Both the position numbers and the translations under genes were made by a program. From positions 1 through 64,000 of the forward strand of contig NZ_AWGE01000012.1 in the NCBI RefSeq assembly GCF_000495815.1: DNA of 64,000 nt. The letters run 5' to 3'. Shown here piece after piece: positions 50,319 to 62,549 of the stretch (positions are counted from its first letter, which is position 1; each line of letters starts with the position of its first letter). The notes under the pieces are model-generated. The model did not search any database. It saw only the letters and a program-made list of their open reading frames with translations, and was not told the origin of the DNA. Origin of the DNA: Asticcacaulis sp. AC466 (GTDB lineage: Bacteria; Pseudomonadota; Alphaproteobacteria; Caulobacterales; Caulobacteraceae).

Positions 50319-52646
50319 TCAGCCCTGCATCTGGCCGGGCACAGGGGGTTTGGGTTCGGTATCGGGATCGGTCAGCTTGATGTCGATCAATTTGATCCCC
50401 AGATCTTTCGCTTCCAGCGGGACGGGTTTCAGGTTGTGCGCCTCCGAACGGCCGCGAACATTCTTGCTGACATTGGCCGACACGACGGTTGTCTTGGCCT
50501 TGCGGCCCGGTTCGTCGATCAGGAAGCGGATCTTCAGCGTTTCGCCACGCATGACCGAAGCCGGGAGGTGGATAGTGTTAAGCGAAGCCGTGTGGTCGAG
50601 CATGATCTCGTCCATCTTCACATTGTTGATGACCACGCTGACCAGAACGGGCTTGCGGCTCTTGGCCTTCAGGGTGAGGTCGAGCGCCTTCGGGCGCGGC
50701 GTATCGAATTGGACGTGCTTGATCGGAATACGCAGGTTGGCCTGAGGCCCTTCGCTCCACACACCGTCATATTCCGGACGCGACCAGTTTTCATCGAGCA
50801 GGCAGGTGCCCTGGTCAAGCCAGCCGAAGCGGACTTCGGGGCGCAATGGCGTCCATTCCGGCGCTGGCAGGTCGAGATTGACGCCTTCCGGGGGAATGAT
50901 CCACACGCCGTCCAGCATGCGCAGCTTCGGCCACAGGGACGGTGGCGCGTCGCATTGCTTTAGGAAGACGAACAGGTGATCGGTACGGATTTCGCCGCGC
51001 TTGAAGGCGTCCTGGCTAGCTTCCTGATTGGCGATCTGGATCAGGTTTTCACGGGCCGCGTACATTGTATTGACCGGCTTGACCTGAGATGTGGCGCGCC
51101 ACGTCAGTTCGTAGAACAGGCGGTCGTTCAGGTGGACATTGGTCGGGTAGAAGTCGATGCCCTTGGCGGCGCTGACCAGTTGGTCCCATTCGGGACTAGG
51201 GGTTTCATGATACTTTTCCGTGCTGGCGGCCAGGGCGGTCGCCTTACGCATGGCGCGCGACATGCCCGCTATGTCGTAGGCCTGAACGACCAGGACGAGC
51301 GGAAGCAGGATGGCGATGGTCTTGGGACGCGATTTGAACAGCACCACCAGCGCGGTGACGATCAGCAGGTAGGTGATCGGCCAGGTCAGGCGGCCCGAGG
51401 CGCGCAGGACGGCGGCGGGGCCACGCAGTTCATCCGGCAGTTTGAATTTCCAGACATCGTATCCGTAGAACTGGGCATGGTTCGATACGGCGATGAGCAG
51501 CAGCACGATAAAAGGCGCAGTGAGGGGGCGCAGGGCAGCGATAAAGCTGCGCGACTGGCGGGCTTCGGGCTGGGTGAAATAGAGGATCGCTGAGGCGACG
51601 ACCAGAACAATCAGGCCGAAGCCGAGATACTGATAGCCCTCGAACGATTGCCCGCCATCGAGCGGCCACGCCTTCAGGATGGACGAAAATTCCGGCTTGA
51701 CCGGATTGAACCAGGCATCGAGCGGGAAGGAGTAATAGCCAAAACCGCCGGCGCCCGGGCTCATGCCCTTGGTGAAGCTGCCGGCAATGAACAGGGCGAG
51801 AATGGCCCAGGCCAGGGTAAAGACGGCGCGCACGACGGCATCGACCAGCACCCACGGCCTGGCCTGCAATTTGCGATCGACGATGCTCAGGCCGCTGAAG
51901 AAGCGCTTCAGGCAGTCGCCGCCCCATATGGCGGCAACCATGAACAGGATGTAGGGGTGGATCAGACCGGTGACAAACAAAAGGGCGCTATAGCCGCGCA
52001 TCTTGGCGCCATTGCGGAACCAGCTTAAGACAAAGCCCAGCCCCTTGCCCGCCGGCAATTGATCGTCGCGGACATTGATGAACAGGTGCAGGCCCCACAG
52101 GATGAGCCATTGCGCGACCAGCGTGTCGTGACGCATGCGGTAATAGAGCATGGGCAGGGCGGACAGGGCGATCGCCCCGCCCAGCGCGGCCCAGCGGTTG
52201 GGGGCATGGGGGCGGATCAGCTTGTACGCAAAGGTAAAATGCATGATCACGCAGAACAGGAACCACGGTCCGATATACTGGAAATTATCGGGCAGCCAGT
52301 GACGGAAGGTCTTGAAGAAAAAGGCGAACAAAGGGTTCGAGTCGGTCGAGATGATGGTGTTGCCGACCGGTGCGCCCAGCAGCGTTTCGTGGTTGAAGGT
52401 CGACCACGGCATGTGGCGGAAGGCGTTCCAGCCGAGCACATGCTGGCCCCAGTCCTCATCGAGCAGCCACAGGATGCGCGTCGGGTTGAGAACGTTCAGA
52501 TCGAAGAAGGCGGCAAACAGAAGGAGCGGTGCAATCAGGCACAGGCCGCGATGCAGACCCGTCCATGCCTCCGGCGGCATGCGCCTGACGGCGGCTTGCG
52601 TTTTCGCAAAAAGCGGGCCGGGACGGAGCCAGGTCGGCAAGGTCAT
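50319..52646 (-). CDS. DUF6311-like polytopic membrane protein, copy 2
   Basis: The 775-residue protein has a C-terminal soluble domain after about 12 membrane helices. Near the N-terminus it has FDLNVLNPTRILWLLDEDWG then QHVLGWNAFRHMPW and ISTDSNPLFAFFFK, a pattern shared with the next gene and typical of the DUF6311 family. The soluble part begins near ATKYHETPSPEWDQ-type sequence (STEKYHETPSPEWDQL). The topology resembles GT-C glycosyltransferases, but a catalytic role is not shown. The ATG has a weak GAGA site. Confidence 0.78.
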   Translation of the reverse strand: MTLPTWLRPGPLFAKTQAAVRRMPPEAWTGLHRGLCLIAPLLLFAAFFDLNVLNPTRILWLLDEDWGQHVLGWNAFRHMPWSTFNHETLLGAPVGNTIISTDSNPLFAFFFKTFRHWLPDNFQYIGPWFLFCVIMHFTFAYKLIRPHAPNRWAALGGAIALSALPMLYYRMRHDTLVAQWLILWGLHLFINVRDDQLPAGKGLGFVLSWFRNGAKMRGYSALLFVTGLIHPYILFMVAAIWGGDCLKRFFSGLSIVDRKLQARPWVLVDAVVRAVFTLAWAILALFIAGSFTKGMSPGAGGFGYYSFPLDAWFNPVKPEFSSILKAWPLDGGQSFEGYQYLGFGLIVLVVASAILYFTQPEARQSRSFIAALRPLTAPFIVLLLIAVSNHAQFYGYDVWKFKLPDELRGPAAVLRASGRLTWPITYLLIVTALVVLFKSRPKTIAILLPLVLVVQAYDIAGMSRAMRKATALAASTEKYHETPSPEWDQLVSAAKGIDFYPTNVHLNDRLFYELTWRATSQVKPVNTMYAARENLIQIANQEASQDAFKRGEIRTDHLFVFLKQCDAPPSLWPKLRMLDGVWIIPPEGVNLDLPAPEWTPLRPEVRFGWLDQGTCLLDENWSRPEYDGVWSEGPQANLRIPIKHVQFDTPRPKALDLTLKAKSRKPVLVSVVINNVKMDEIMLDHTASLNTIHLPASVMRGETLKIRFLIDEPGRKAKTTVVSANVSKNVRGRSEAHNLKPVPLEAKDLGIKLIDIKLTDPDTEPKPPVPGQMQG

Positions 52647-52700
52647 AGTGTCTCTACTTCAGGATCAGGAGGTCGTCAGTGTGCAGCAATCATGCCAAAC

Positions 52701-52736
52701 CGGGGCTTCTGCCCCGACCGCAAGGCTTTTTTGCGG
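52701..52736. terminator. Two adjacent small hairpins between the DUF6311-like paralogues
   Basis: CGGGGC-TTCT-GCCCCG (52701-52716), followed on the minus strand by GTTTGG, and CCGCAA/TTGCGG with a T-rich loop (52718-52736). They may terminate the first paralogue partly and separate its expression from the second. Confidence 0.5.
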
Positions 52737-52819
52737 CACCTTGGACGGTAAGGGTAGTGATTTTTTGCGCTGCAATCATACCAAAATCTGACGCAATCAC
52801 AAGCGTGTGATCCCGCCCG

Positions 52820-54886
52820 TCAAGAGATGTGATCAAGACGCAGGCTGTAGAGCTGTATGCCAGCCATCCGCGTGGCATTCTGATCCTTCAACGGTGCGTT
52901 TATGAAGGTGATCTGCAACGGCCCCGACTTCAGCGCCGAAGTCGGAATGATGACGGAAATATCCTTTTGTTTTTTGCCCAATTCCTGTTCCGACACGACA
53001 GCGCCATTGATGGCGATGCCCATATGCTGCCCTTTGTAACGGGCGCGGACGCTGATCGTCAGCTTGAGGGGTTCGTTCGTCACCGGTGTGTAAGGAAGCG
53101 TAACAATCGGCCGCGGATCGGTGCTGCTGAGGCTTTCTGGATCAGGTAGGTTCCATTGCCGGCCTGCCCAGACGACCGCAGAGTGTTCGGCGCCGAACAG
53201 ATAATCTTTCCCCAGCGTGAAGGGCGCGATTGTCGGCGTATCGGTCAGGCTGGCCATCGCGCTTATTGGCGGAATGATCCAGATGCCGTCGATCTGGCGC
53301 ACACGGCTTTCGAGACCAACCGGGACCGCGTGGCCCAGAAGTACGTACAGGTGGCGCGGGTCCAGGCGGCCTTCGGTGAAGTTCAGATATTCGTCTCTTT
53401 GCAGCGCGTTTTGTACCGCATTTTCACGTGCGGCATACATCATGTTGACAGGCACCTTGCGATCCAGTGCGCGTAGAATAATTTCATAGAACGGGCCATG
53501 GTCGCGGATCTGCACAGCCGGCTGAAATGACACCAGGTCGCTTTGGGCGATAATCTTGTCCCATTGTGGACTCTTGGCGGTCCGAAAGGTTTCAGCGGAG
53601 GTCGCACTTGCGGTCAGTGCTTTGGTATGTGCCGCGAACGCGCCGATATCGGCAAATTGCAGCGCAACGGCAACACCCAATATTATGCCCATTGTCTTGG
53701 GGCGGGCGCGATAGACGCAGATCAAACTCAAGAACACCGCTGTATAGGCTAGCGGCCATACCAGGCGCCCCGACGCACGTACGATATTCAGAACATTGAC
53801 CACCGGTGTCGGAAATGACAGGTCGATGAGCTTGAAATTGTAGAGATAAATCTGATCGGAAATGGCCAGAGCCAGCAATATGACGAACGGCCATTTCAGA
53901 GGCCGGGCCAGAGCCAGGGTTTCGCGGGCTGTCTTTACAAGCGGCGACTTGCGATAGAGATATATAGCGGCGCCGATCAGGAACAGAAGCCCGACCCCCA
54001 GATACTGAAATCCTTCGAACGCCATGCGTGGCGGTTGCTTGCCCTGCCAGAAGGCCAGAGAAAAATCATTACGGCCGGGATTGAAAAACGCGTCCAGCGG
54101 CATGCCATAGACACCAAAGCCATCACTGGCAGCGCTCTGACCGGAGAAGGCGCCGGAAATGCACAGGGCTGCGACAGGCGGGACAAGGCTTAAAGCCGAT
54201 AGGGCGGATGTTCGCGCGGCCGTTATGAACTGACCGGCTTTGATCATGGGGACGAACCATCTTATCTGATCTGCGCCCCAGATGGCGAGTATCATGAACA
54301 GCAGATAAGGGTGAATAAAACCGGTCACCCCCATGACGATCGCGTAACCGATTTGCTTTTTGCGTTCGTCTCTAATTTCAAAAAAGATAAACAGCGCCCA
54401 CAACAAAAGCCAGTGAGCGCACAAGGTGTCGTGCCCGATACGGTTATAGAGGGTGGGCAGCAAGGTCAGAAGGGTGGCGCCGCCAATCGCCGACCAGGGG
54501 CCAGGCGCATGACGTGCGACCAGTCTGTAGGCGATGTAATAATGCAGCAATACGCAGGCGAGCAGCCAGAGACCGACATATTGAAAATGGTCCGGCAGAA
54601 TCGGACTCAACACTCTTAACGGCAGAGCTAGAAGCGGGTTTGAATCCGTATAAATCAGGCTGAGGCCCGTCGGGTGCGCCAGCAGGGTTTGGTGATTGAA
54701 CGGCCACTGCAACGGCGTCTGGCGATAGGCATGCCAGCCGAGAAAATGCTGTCCCCAGTCGCCATTGAGTAACCAGCCAATTCGGGTGGGGTTGAGAATG
54801 TCGAGTGTGAAAAATGTCGCGAAGAGAAATATGGGCACGCCGTATCGCAGCGCAGCCTGATAAGGCCTATACTCATTGTCGAACAT
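52820..54886 (-). CDS. DUF6311-like polytopic membrane protein, copy 1
   Basis: The 688-residue protein parallels the neighbour at 50319: FTLDILNPTRIGWLLNGDWG, then QHFLGWHAYRQTPLQWPFNH and YTDSNPLLALPLRVLSPILP, a similar run of about 12 helices and a C-terminal soluble domain starting near residue 470. The two share layout and many motifs but clearly differ in sequence, so the duplication is old. The ATG at 54886 follows GGGGGA. A 17-bp perfect inverted repeat lies just upstream. The role is unknown; sugar-transfer or envelope-polymer functions are possible. Confidence 0.78.
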   Translation of the reverse strand: MFDNEYRPYQAALRYGVPIFLFATFFTLDILNPTRIGWLLNGDWGQHFLGWHAYRQTPLQWPFNHQTLLAHPTGLSLIYTDSNPLLALPLRVLSPILPDHFQYVGLWLLACVLLHYYIAYRLVARHAPGPWSAIGGATLLTLLPTLYNRIGHDTLCAHWLLLWALFIFFEIRDERKKQIGYAIVMGVTGFIHPYLLFMILAIWGADQIRWFVPMIKAGQFITAARTSALSALSLVPPVAALCISGAFSGQSAASDGFGVYGMPLDAFFNPGRNDFSLAFWQGKQPPRMAFEGFQYLGVGLLFLIGAAIYLYRKSPLVKTARETLALARPLKWPFVILLALAISDQIYLYNFKLIDLSFPTPVVNVLNIVRASGRLVWPLAYTAVFLSLICVYRARPKTMGIILGVAVALQFADIGAFAAHTKALTASATSAETFRTAKSPQWDKIIAQSDLVSFQPAVQIRDHGPFYEIILRALDRKVPVNMMYAARENAVQNALQRDEYLNFTEGRLDPRHLYVLLGHAVPVGLESRVRQIDGIWIIPPISAMASLTDTPTIAPFTLGKDYLFGAEHSAVVWAGRQWNLPDPESLSSTDPRPIVTLPYTPVTNEPLKLTISVRARYKGQHMGIAINGAVVSEQELGKKQKDISVIIPTSALKSGPLQITFINAPLKDQNATRMAGIQLYSLRLDHIS

Positions 54887-54936
54887 CTGATCCCCCAACC
54901 GGTCGCAGTGTACCGGTATCAAATGCACGTTTCAGT

Positions 54937-54974
54937 GTCCATAGCGGTTCGATCAGTATCGAACCGCTATGGAC
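54937..54974. repeat. Perfect 17-bp inverted repeat between carB and the DUF6311-like pair
   Basis: GTCCATAGCGGTTCGAT (54937-54953) is followed by a four-base loop and its exact complement (54958-54974). It lies 39 bases past the carB stop and 51 bases before the next ATG on the minus strand. No T-run follows on either side. Confidence 0.9.
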
Positions 54975-55013
54975 CGCATCTTAGTCGGGATTGCCCCCAA
55001 TCCCCGTGTCCAT

Positions 55014-58313
<3,300 letters not shown>

Positions 58314-59100
58314 CTCGGTCTTTCGTACACATATAGCGGGCTGCGACGGGCACAGTCCGGTGAGAATATACGCCTGTCGGCGCTGCATGTTTTATGGCTA
58401 AGCGGGTGCTTTAGTGGCTTAGGGCGCGGGTTGCAAGCACTGATCTTAAGAAAGTTTATCGGAACCGATTTTGCCTGTGAACGTCGGGCTGGAGACGGGG
58501 CTTGCTTTGTGCTATAATCACGGCAAATAGCGCAAAGGGACCGGTGTTGTCCGGTATGACCTCCGTTTCAGGCATGACCAGTACCGTCCGGCACGCATCT
58601 TCACAGATGAAAGGGTGACTAAAAATGGCTGCGCATATGAAATGATGGATATGGAACAAATAGTGAACATGATGCGGTTCAAACCATGCTTGGAGCATGT
58701 CATAATCGATGCTTGGAGCATGCTAACCATAATCCAGAATCCAGAATAAGATGATGGTGATGATAGGCGCGCCCGCAGGTTTGCGAGCCGAAGGGATCGC
58801 CATGCCCTATGGCTTTGGCAGGGCAAGGCGTGGAAAATGTTGATAATATATTGTTTAAAAACGATTTTTTGCAATGTCTGGAATGGGCTTGCAAGCCGTC
58901 GCGGCTGTTTTAGCCTGGTCTCGTGGTCGCAGCGATGGCCCATGCACCGACTGGCCGGAGGCGTAACGGGGCGCAAAACCACCCGTTACGGAGCACGATT
59001 CGGTGTCACAGAAACGCGCACTTTCGGTAACGGTTGCGGTGTCGCCGAAACGCGCGCCAACGCGACAATCCTGTCGCGTCTCTTAGATGACAGGATCGCC
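58314..59100. other. 787-base spacer between carA and carB
   Basis: No convincing gene is found. The part 58600-58870 is clearly AT-richer than its surroundings. It contains two copies of ATGCTTGGAGCATG (about 58686 and 58710), each a small hairpin, and AATCCAG repeated twice with a third AATAAG (about 58733-58749). Nearer carA, an imperfect repeat CGGTGTC(A/G)C(A/C)GAAACGCGC occurs at about 59001 and 59038, and CGCGACA-ATCC-TGTCGCG (59061-59078) is a perfect hairpin that may end the carA transcript. Confidence 0.55.
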
Positions 59101-60276
59101 TTAGGCGGGAACCTTGGCGGCGCGCATGTTCTGGGCGAAGCGTTCGAACAGGTAGAGGCTGTCAACCGGGCCAGGCGAGGCTTCCGGGTGGTGCTGCACC
59201 GAAAAGACCGGCTTGCCCGTCATGGCGATGCCGCAGTTGGAGCCGTCGAACAAAGAGACATGGGTTTCGACGACGCCGTCGGGCAGCGAGTCGCGGTCGA
59301 TGGCGAAGCCGTGGTTCATCGACACGATTTCGACCTTGCCGGTCGTTTCGTCCTTGACCGGGTGATTGGCGCCATGGTGGCCCTGGCTCATCTTGATGGT
59401 CCGCGCGCCCAGCGCAATGCCGAGCATCTGGTGGCCCAGGCAAATGCCGAAGATCGGCAGGCCGGCCTCAACCAGCTTGCGGATGACGGGCACGGCGTAT
59501 TCCCCGGTGGCGGCGGGATCGCCCGGACCGTTGGACAGCAGCACGCCGTCCGGGCGACGGGCCAGGATGTCCTCGGCCGTCGTCTTGGCGGGCACGATTT
59601 CGACGTCGGCGCCGATATCGACCAGCGCGCGCAGGATGTTCTGCTTGACGCCATAGTCGATGACCACGACCTTGAAATCATGCTTGGTGGCGGGTTTGAA
59701 GCCTTCCGGCCATTGCCACAGGCCGGTGGAATAGGCCGCCGACTGCGCCACAGTGGCGTCGATCGCCAGGTCGAGCCCATTCAGGCCTTTCCACTCGCGG
59801 GCCTTGGCCTTCAAGGCGTCCAGGTCGAACTGGCCGGTCGGCGAATGGGCGATGACGCCGTGCGGCATGCCGTTTTCGCGAATGGCCTTGGTCAGGCTGC
59901 GCGTATCGATGCCGGAAATCCCGACAATGCCGCGTGCGGTCAGCCAGTCGTTGAAGCTCATCTCGGCGCGCCAGTTGGCCGGCGGGGTCGGCGCGTCGCG
60001 GAAGATGGCGCCCTTGGCGGCGCGCTTCGGATCGTTGCCCAGCTGTTCGACATCGTCCGCATTGACGCCGACATTGCCGACGTGCGGGAAGGTGAAGGCA
60101 ATAATCTGTTCCATGTAGGACGGATCGGTCAGGATTTCCTGATAGCCGGTCATGGCCGTGTTGAAGCAGACTTCGCCGAGCGCGTCGCCGACGGCGCCGC
60201 AGCCCAGGCCCTGATAAACCGTGCCGTCCGCTAGGACCAATACACCCGTGCAACCTTCCAGAAGTTCAGTTGTCAT
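59101..60276 (-). CDS. carA: Carbamoyl phosphate synthase small subunit (glutaminase)
   Basis: CarA (391 residues) releases ammonia from glutamine for CarB. The N-terminal domain has GVLVLADGTVYQGLGCGAVG and FNTAMTGYQEILTDPSYMEQ; the C-terminal class I glutaminase has the catalytic Cys (about residue 277) in PIFGICLGHQMLGIALG and the HHPEASPGP segment with His and Glu. The ATG follows GGAGATG by several bases. It would be the first gene of the carAB unit, with its promoter in the divergent region shared with dnaG. Confidence 0.96.
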   Translation of the reverse strand: MTTELLEGCTGVLVLADGTVYQGLGCGAVGDALGEVCFNTAMTGYQEILTDPSYMEQIIAFTFPHVGNVGVNADDVEQLGNDPKRAAKGAIFRDAPTPPANWRAEMSFNDWLTARGIVGISGIDTRSLTKAIRENGMPHGVIAHSPTGQFDLDALKAKAREWKGLNGLDLAIDATVAQSAAYSTGLWQWPEGFKPATKHDFKVVVIDYGVKQNILRALVDIGADVEIVPAKTTAEDILARRPDGVLLSNGPGDPAATGEYAVPVIRKLVEAGLPIFGICLGHQMLGIALGARTIKMSQGHHGANHPVKDETTGKVEIVSMNHGFAIDRDSLPDGVVETHVSLFDGSNCGIAMTGKPVFSVQHHPEASPGPVDSLYLFERFAQNMRAAKVPA

Positions 60277-60381
60277 GGGGTATCATCTCCTTTGAAGTCA
60301 CAGGCGGCAGGCGTGCACGCAAACGGCGGCACACATAGGGACATGGGCCGCGGTTATCAAGTGTTAATTGTGCGTCGGACA

Positions 60382-60449
60382 TCACGAAGTATTATGGCAA
60401 GAAGTATATGGCACGAAGTATACGGCACGAATATACAGCCCGAATATGC
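60382..60449. repeat. Five tandem ~14-base repeats in the carA-dnaG divergent region
   Basis: Successive units are TCACGAAGTATTAT (60382), GGCAAGAAGTATAT (60396), GGCACGAAGTATAC (60410), GGCACGAATATAC (60424) and AGCCCGAATATGC (60437). The spacing of 13-14 bases drifts from 14 to 13. TGTTAAT occurs three times nearby (about 60363, 60489, 60499). Confidence 0.8.
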
Positions 60450-60545
60450 CGCGGGCTTAAGCAGGGCGCCGCCTGGCGCGAATCATCTGTTAATATGTGT
60501 TAATTCCGATACCCAACCGGCACAGCGAAAGTTTATAACACCCCC

Positions 60546-62432
60546 GTGCGTTTCGACGATCATTTCCTGGAAGAGCTGAAAAATCGCCTGCGGCCCTCCG
60601 AGGTCATCGGCAAGAGCGTGAAATTGCGCCGCAATGGCCGCGAATGGGTCGGTCTGTCGCCCTTCACCAAGGAAAAGACCCCGTCCTTCTACGTCAACGA
60701 CCAGAAGCGCTTTTATCACGACTTTTCCTCCGGCAAGCATGGCGACATCATCTCCTTCCTGCAGGAAACCGAGCGCCTGAGCTTCAACGAGGCGGTTGAG
60801 CGTCTGGCCAGCGAGGCCGGCATGGCCCTGCCGGTCGAAACGCCCCAGGCCAAGGCGGCGGAAATCAAGCGGCGCGGCCTCAGCGACTGGATGGACCTGG
60901 CGCACAAATGGTTTGTGGCCCGTTTGCAGGACAAGACCCCGGCGGCCCAGAACGCCCGCGATTACCTGGAGCGGCGCGGCCTGTCGGCGGAAGACATCGC
61001 CACCTTCGGCCTGGGCTACGCCCCGCGCGACCGCACCGCCCTGAAAGACGCCATGGTCCAGCGCGGCGCCAAGGTGTCCGAACTGGTCGAATGCGGTCTG
61101 CTGATCGAGGTCGAGAACGGCTCGGCCCCCTATGACCGGTTTCGCGACCGGTTGATGTTCCCGATCGAGGACCAGCGCGGCATCGTCGTGTCCTTTGGTG
61201 GGCGGGCGCTCAATCCCGATGACAAGGCGAAATATCTCAACGGCCCGGAAACCACGCTTTTCCATAAGGGCCAGATGCTGTTCGGCCTGCCCAAGGCGCT
61301 GAAACTGCTGGGCGCCGAGGAGCAGCACGCCGAACTGGTTGTCGTCGAAGGCTATATGGACGTCATCGCCTGCCAGCGCGCCCATGTCGCCGCCGTGGCC
61401 CCGCTCGGCACCGCCCTGACCGAGGAGCAGATCGACATCCTGTGGCGCCGTCATGAGGAGCCGACCCTGTGCTTCGACGGCGACAAGGCCGGCCAGCGTG
61501 CCGCCTTCCGCGCGCTCGACCGCGCCCTGCCCAAGCTGAAACCTGGCCGGTCATTCAAGGTCTGCCTGCTGCCGGGCGGTCAGGACCCGGACGACCTGTT
61601 GCGCGAAAAAGGCGCGCTGGCCTTGCGTGAAGCGCTCAAGGAAACCAAGCCCTTCGTCGAGGTCCTGTTCACGCGTGAGGCCGAGGCTGAACCGCTCGAT
61701 ACGCCCGAGCGCAAGGCCGGGTTGAAAAAGCGCCTGCGCGCCCTGGCCGCCCAGATCGAGGACAAGGACCTGGCCGACAGTTACCGTCAGGACCTTCTGG
61801 AACGGTTCGATGTCCTGGTCACGCCGCAACGGCCCGCCTTCCAGCCCCGCGCGCCCTTCGTGCCGAACGGTGAGTTCAAGGGGGGCAAGGGCAATTGGAA
61901 GAAGGGTGAGACCTATATTCCGCCTGCCATGCAGGAATCGAAGGTGGCGGCGCAAAACCTGTCGGCCGCCCTCGACCCGACCTCGGCCAGCATTGCCCAG
62001 GGATTGATCGAAAATCCCGAGTGGCTGATGGACCAGGTCGAGGGGCTGGAAGCCTATGGGCTGGGCGAGGAGGCCCTGATGCCGCTGTCAGCCGCGCTGG
62101 TTGCATTGAGTTTTCAACATGAAGGGCTTGACAGGGACGGTTTGAGTCGCCATCTGCACAAACAAGGACTTGGAGCATTGTTAGGCGAGATTCAGAAGGC
62201 GGCCCTTAAAGCTGGCGCGCCATTCCTATCGAAGGACCTATCTCAAGCTGATGCCCACGCCCGCTGGATACAAGCGTTTAACGCGGTCTCGCGTTTGACG
62301 GCCTTGGATCGTGCCTTGAATTCGGCCCGCGAACAGGTGGGGACAGAATTTTTTTCACGGCTCAAGCTGGAACGCGATGCCCTGCGGAAGTCCTTGCGAA
62401 GCGGACAAATCTGGCAAGACGAGACCTCCTAA
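60546..62432 (+). CDS. dnaG: DNA primase
   Basis: DnaG (628 residues) makes RNA primers at the replication fork. The N-terminal CHC2 fold is present but its zinc ligands are replaced: Ser38 and Thr41 in GLSPFTKEKTPSFYV, Asp59 and Ser62 in YHDFSSGKHGD, where Cys-X2-His and Cys-X2-Cys are usual. The Toprim core is normal (VVVEGYMDVIACQ, LCFDGDKAGQRAA), and a C-terminal helicase-binding domain follows from about residue 460. GTG start. rpoD follows after 113 bases; rpsU is absent. Confidence 0.95.
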   Translation: MRFDDHFLEELKNRLRPSEVIGKSVKLRRNGREWVGLSPFTKEKTPSFYVNDQKRFYHDFSSGKHGDIISFLQETERLSFNEAVERLASEAGMALPVETPQAKAAEIKRRGLSDWMDLAHKWFVARLQDKTPAAQNARDYLERRGLSAEDIATFGLGYAPRDRTALKDAMVQRGAKVSELVECGLLIEVENGSAPYDRFRDRLMFPIEDQRGIVVSFGGRALNPDDKAKYLNGPETTLFHKGQMLFGLPKALKLLGAEEQHAELVVVEGYMDVIACQRAHVAAVAPLGTALTEEQIDILWRRHEEPTLCFDGDKAGQRAAFRALDRALPKLKPGRSFKVCLLPGGQDPDDLLREKGALALREALKETKPFVEVLFTREAEAEPLDTPERKAGLKKRLRALAAQIEDKDLADSYRQDLLERFDVLVTPQRPAFQPRAPFVPNGEFKGGKGNWKKGETYIPPAMQESKVAAQNLSAALDPTSASIAQGLIENPEWLMDQVEGLEAYGLGEEALMPLSAALVALSFQHEGLDRDGLSRHLHKQGLGALLGEIQKAALKAGAPFLSKDLSQADAHARWIQAFNAVSRLTALDRALNSAREQVGTEFFSRLKLERDALRKSLRSGQIWQDETS

Positions 62433-62531
62433 AAACCGTGCAGAGTCATGTGGTTAAGGGTTCGTTTAGACTATGCCGAATATGACACATGTGCCGTATC
62501 CGCAGGCCGCGGATACAATGCGGAGACCCAT

Positions 62532-62549
62532 ATGAGCGTGACAAAATGA
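62532..62549 (+). CDS. Five-codon leader ORF overlapping the rpoD start
   Basis: ATG AGC GTG ACA AAA TGA encodes Met-Ser-Val-Thr-Lys. GGAGA lies 6-10 bases upstream at 62522-62526, the only good ribosome binding sequence near rpoD. The TGA shares ATGA with the rpoD ATG at 62546. It may be a real minimal leader for translational coupling; without other genomes this is inference. Confidence 0.45.
   Translation: MSVTK

Noticed and set aside
58660-58700. GGTTCAAACC near 58674 as a tRNA T-arm
   Set aside because: No acceptor, D or anticodon stem can be fitted around it.
58518-58982. Possible minus-strand gene of 154 codons in the carA-carB spacer
   Set aside because: No ribosome binding site, no recognisable domain, and the frame crosses the repeat hairpins; kept only as part of the spacer description.
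58837-60234. 465-codon plus-strand frame opposite carA
   Set aside because: Nearly all of it is antisense to carA; the part in the spacer shows no recognisable protein.
60490-60503. TTAA ... TTAA pair upstream of dnaG as a CtrA box
   Set aside because: The spacing is six bases rather than seven; treated as ordinary AT-rich promoter sequence.
62454-62468. TTAA-N7-TTTA upstream of rpoD as a CtrA box
   Set aside because: One mismatch in the second half-site; a single near match is expected by chance.
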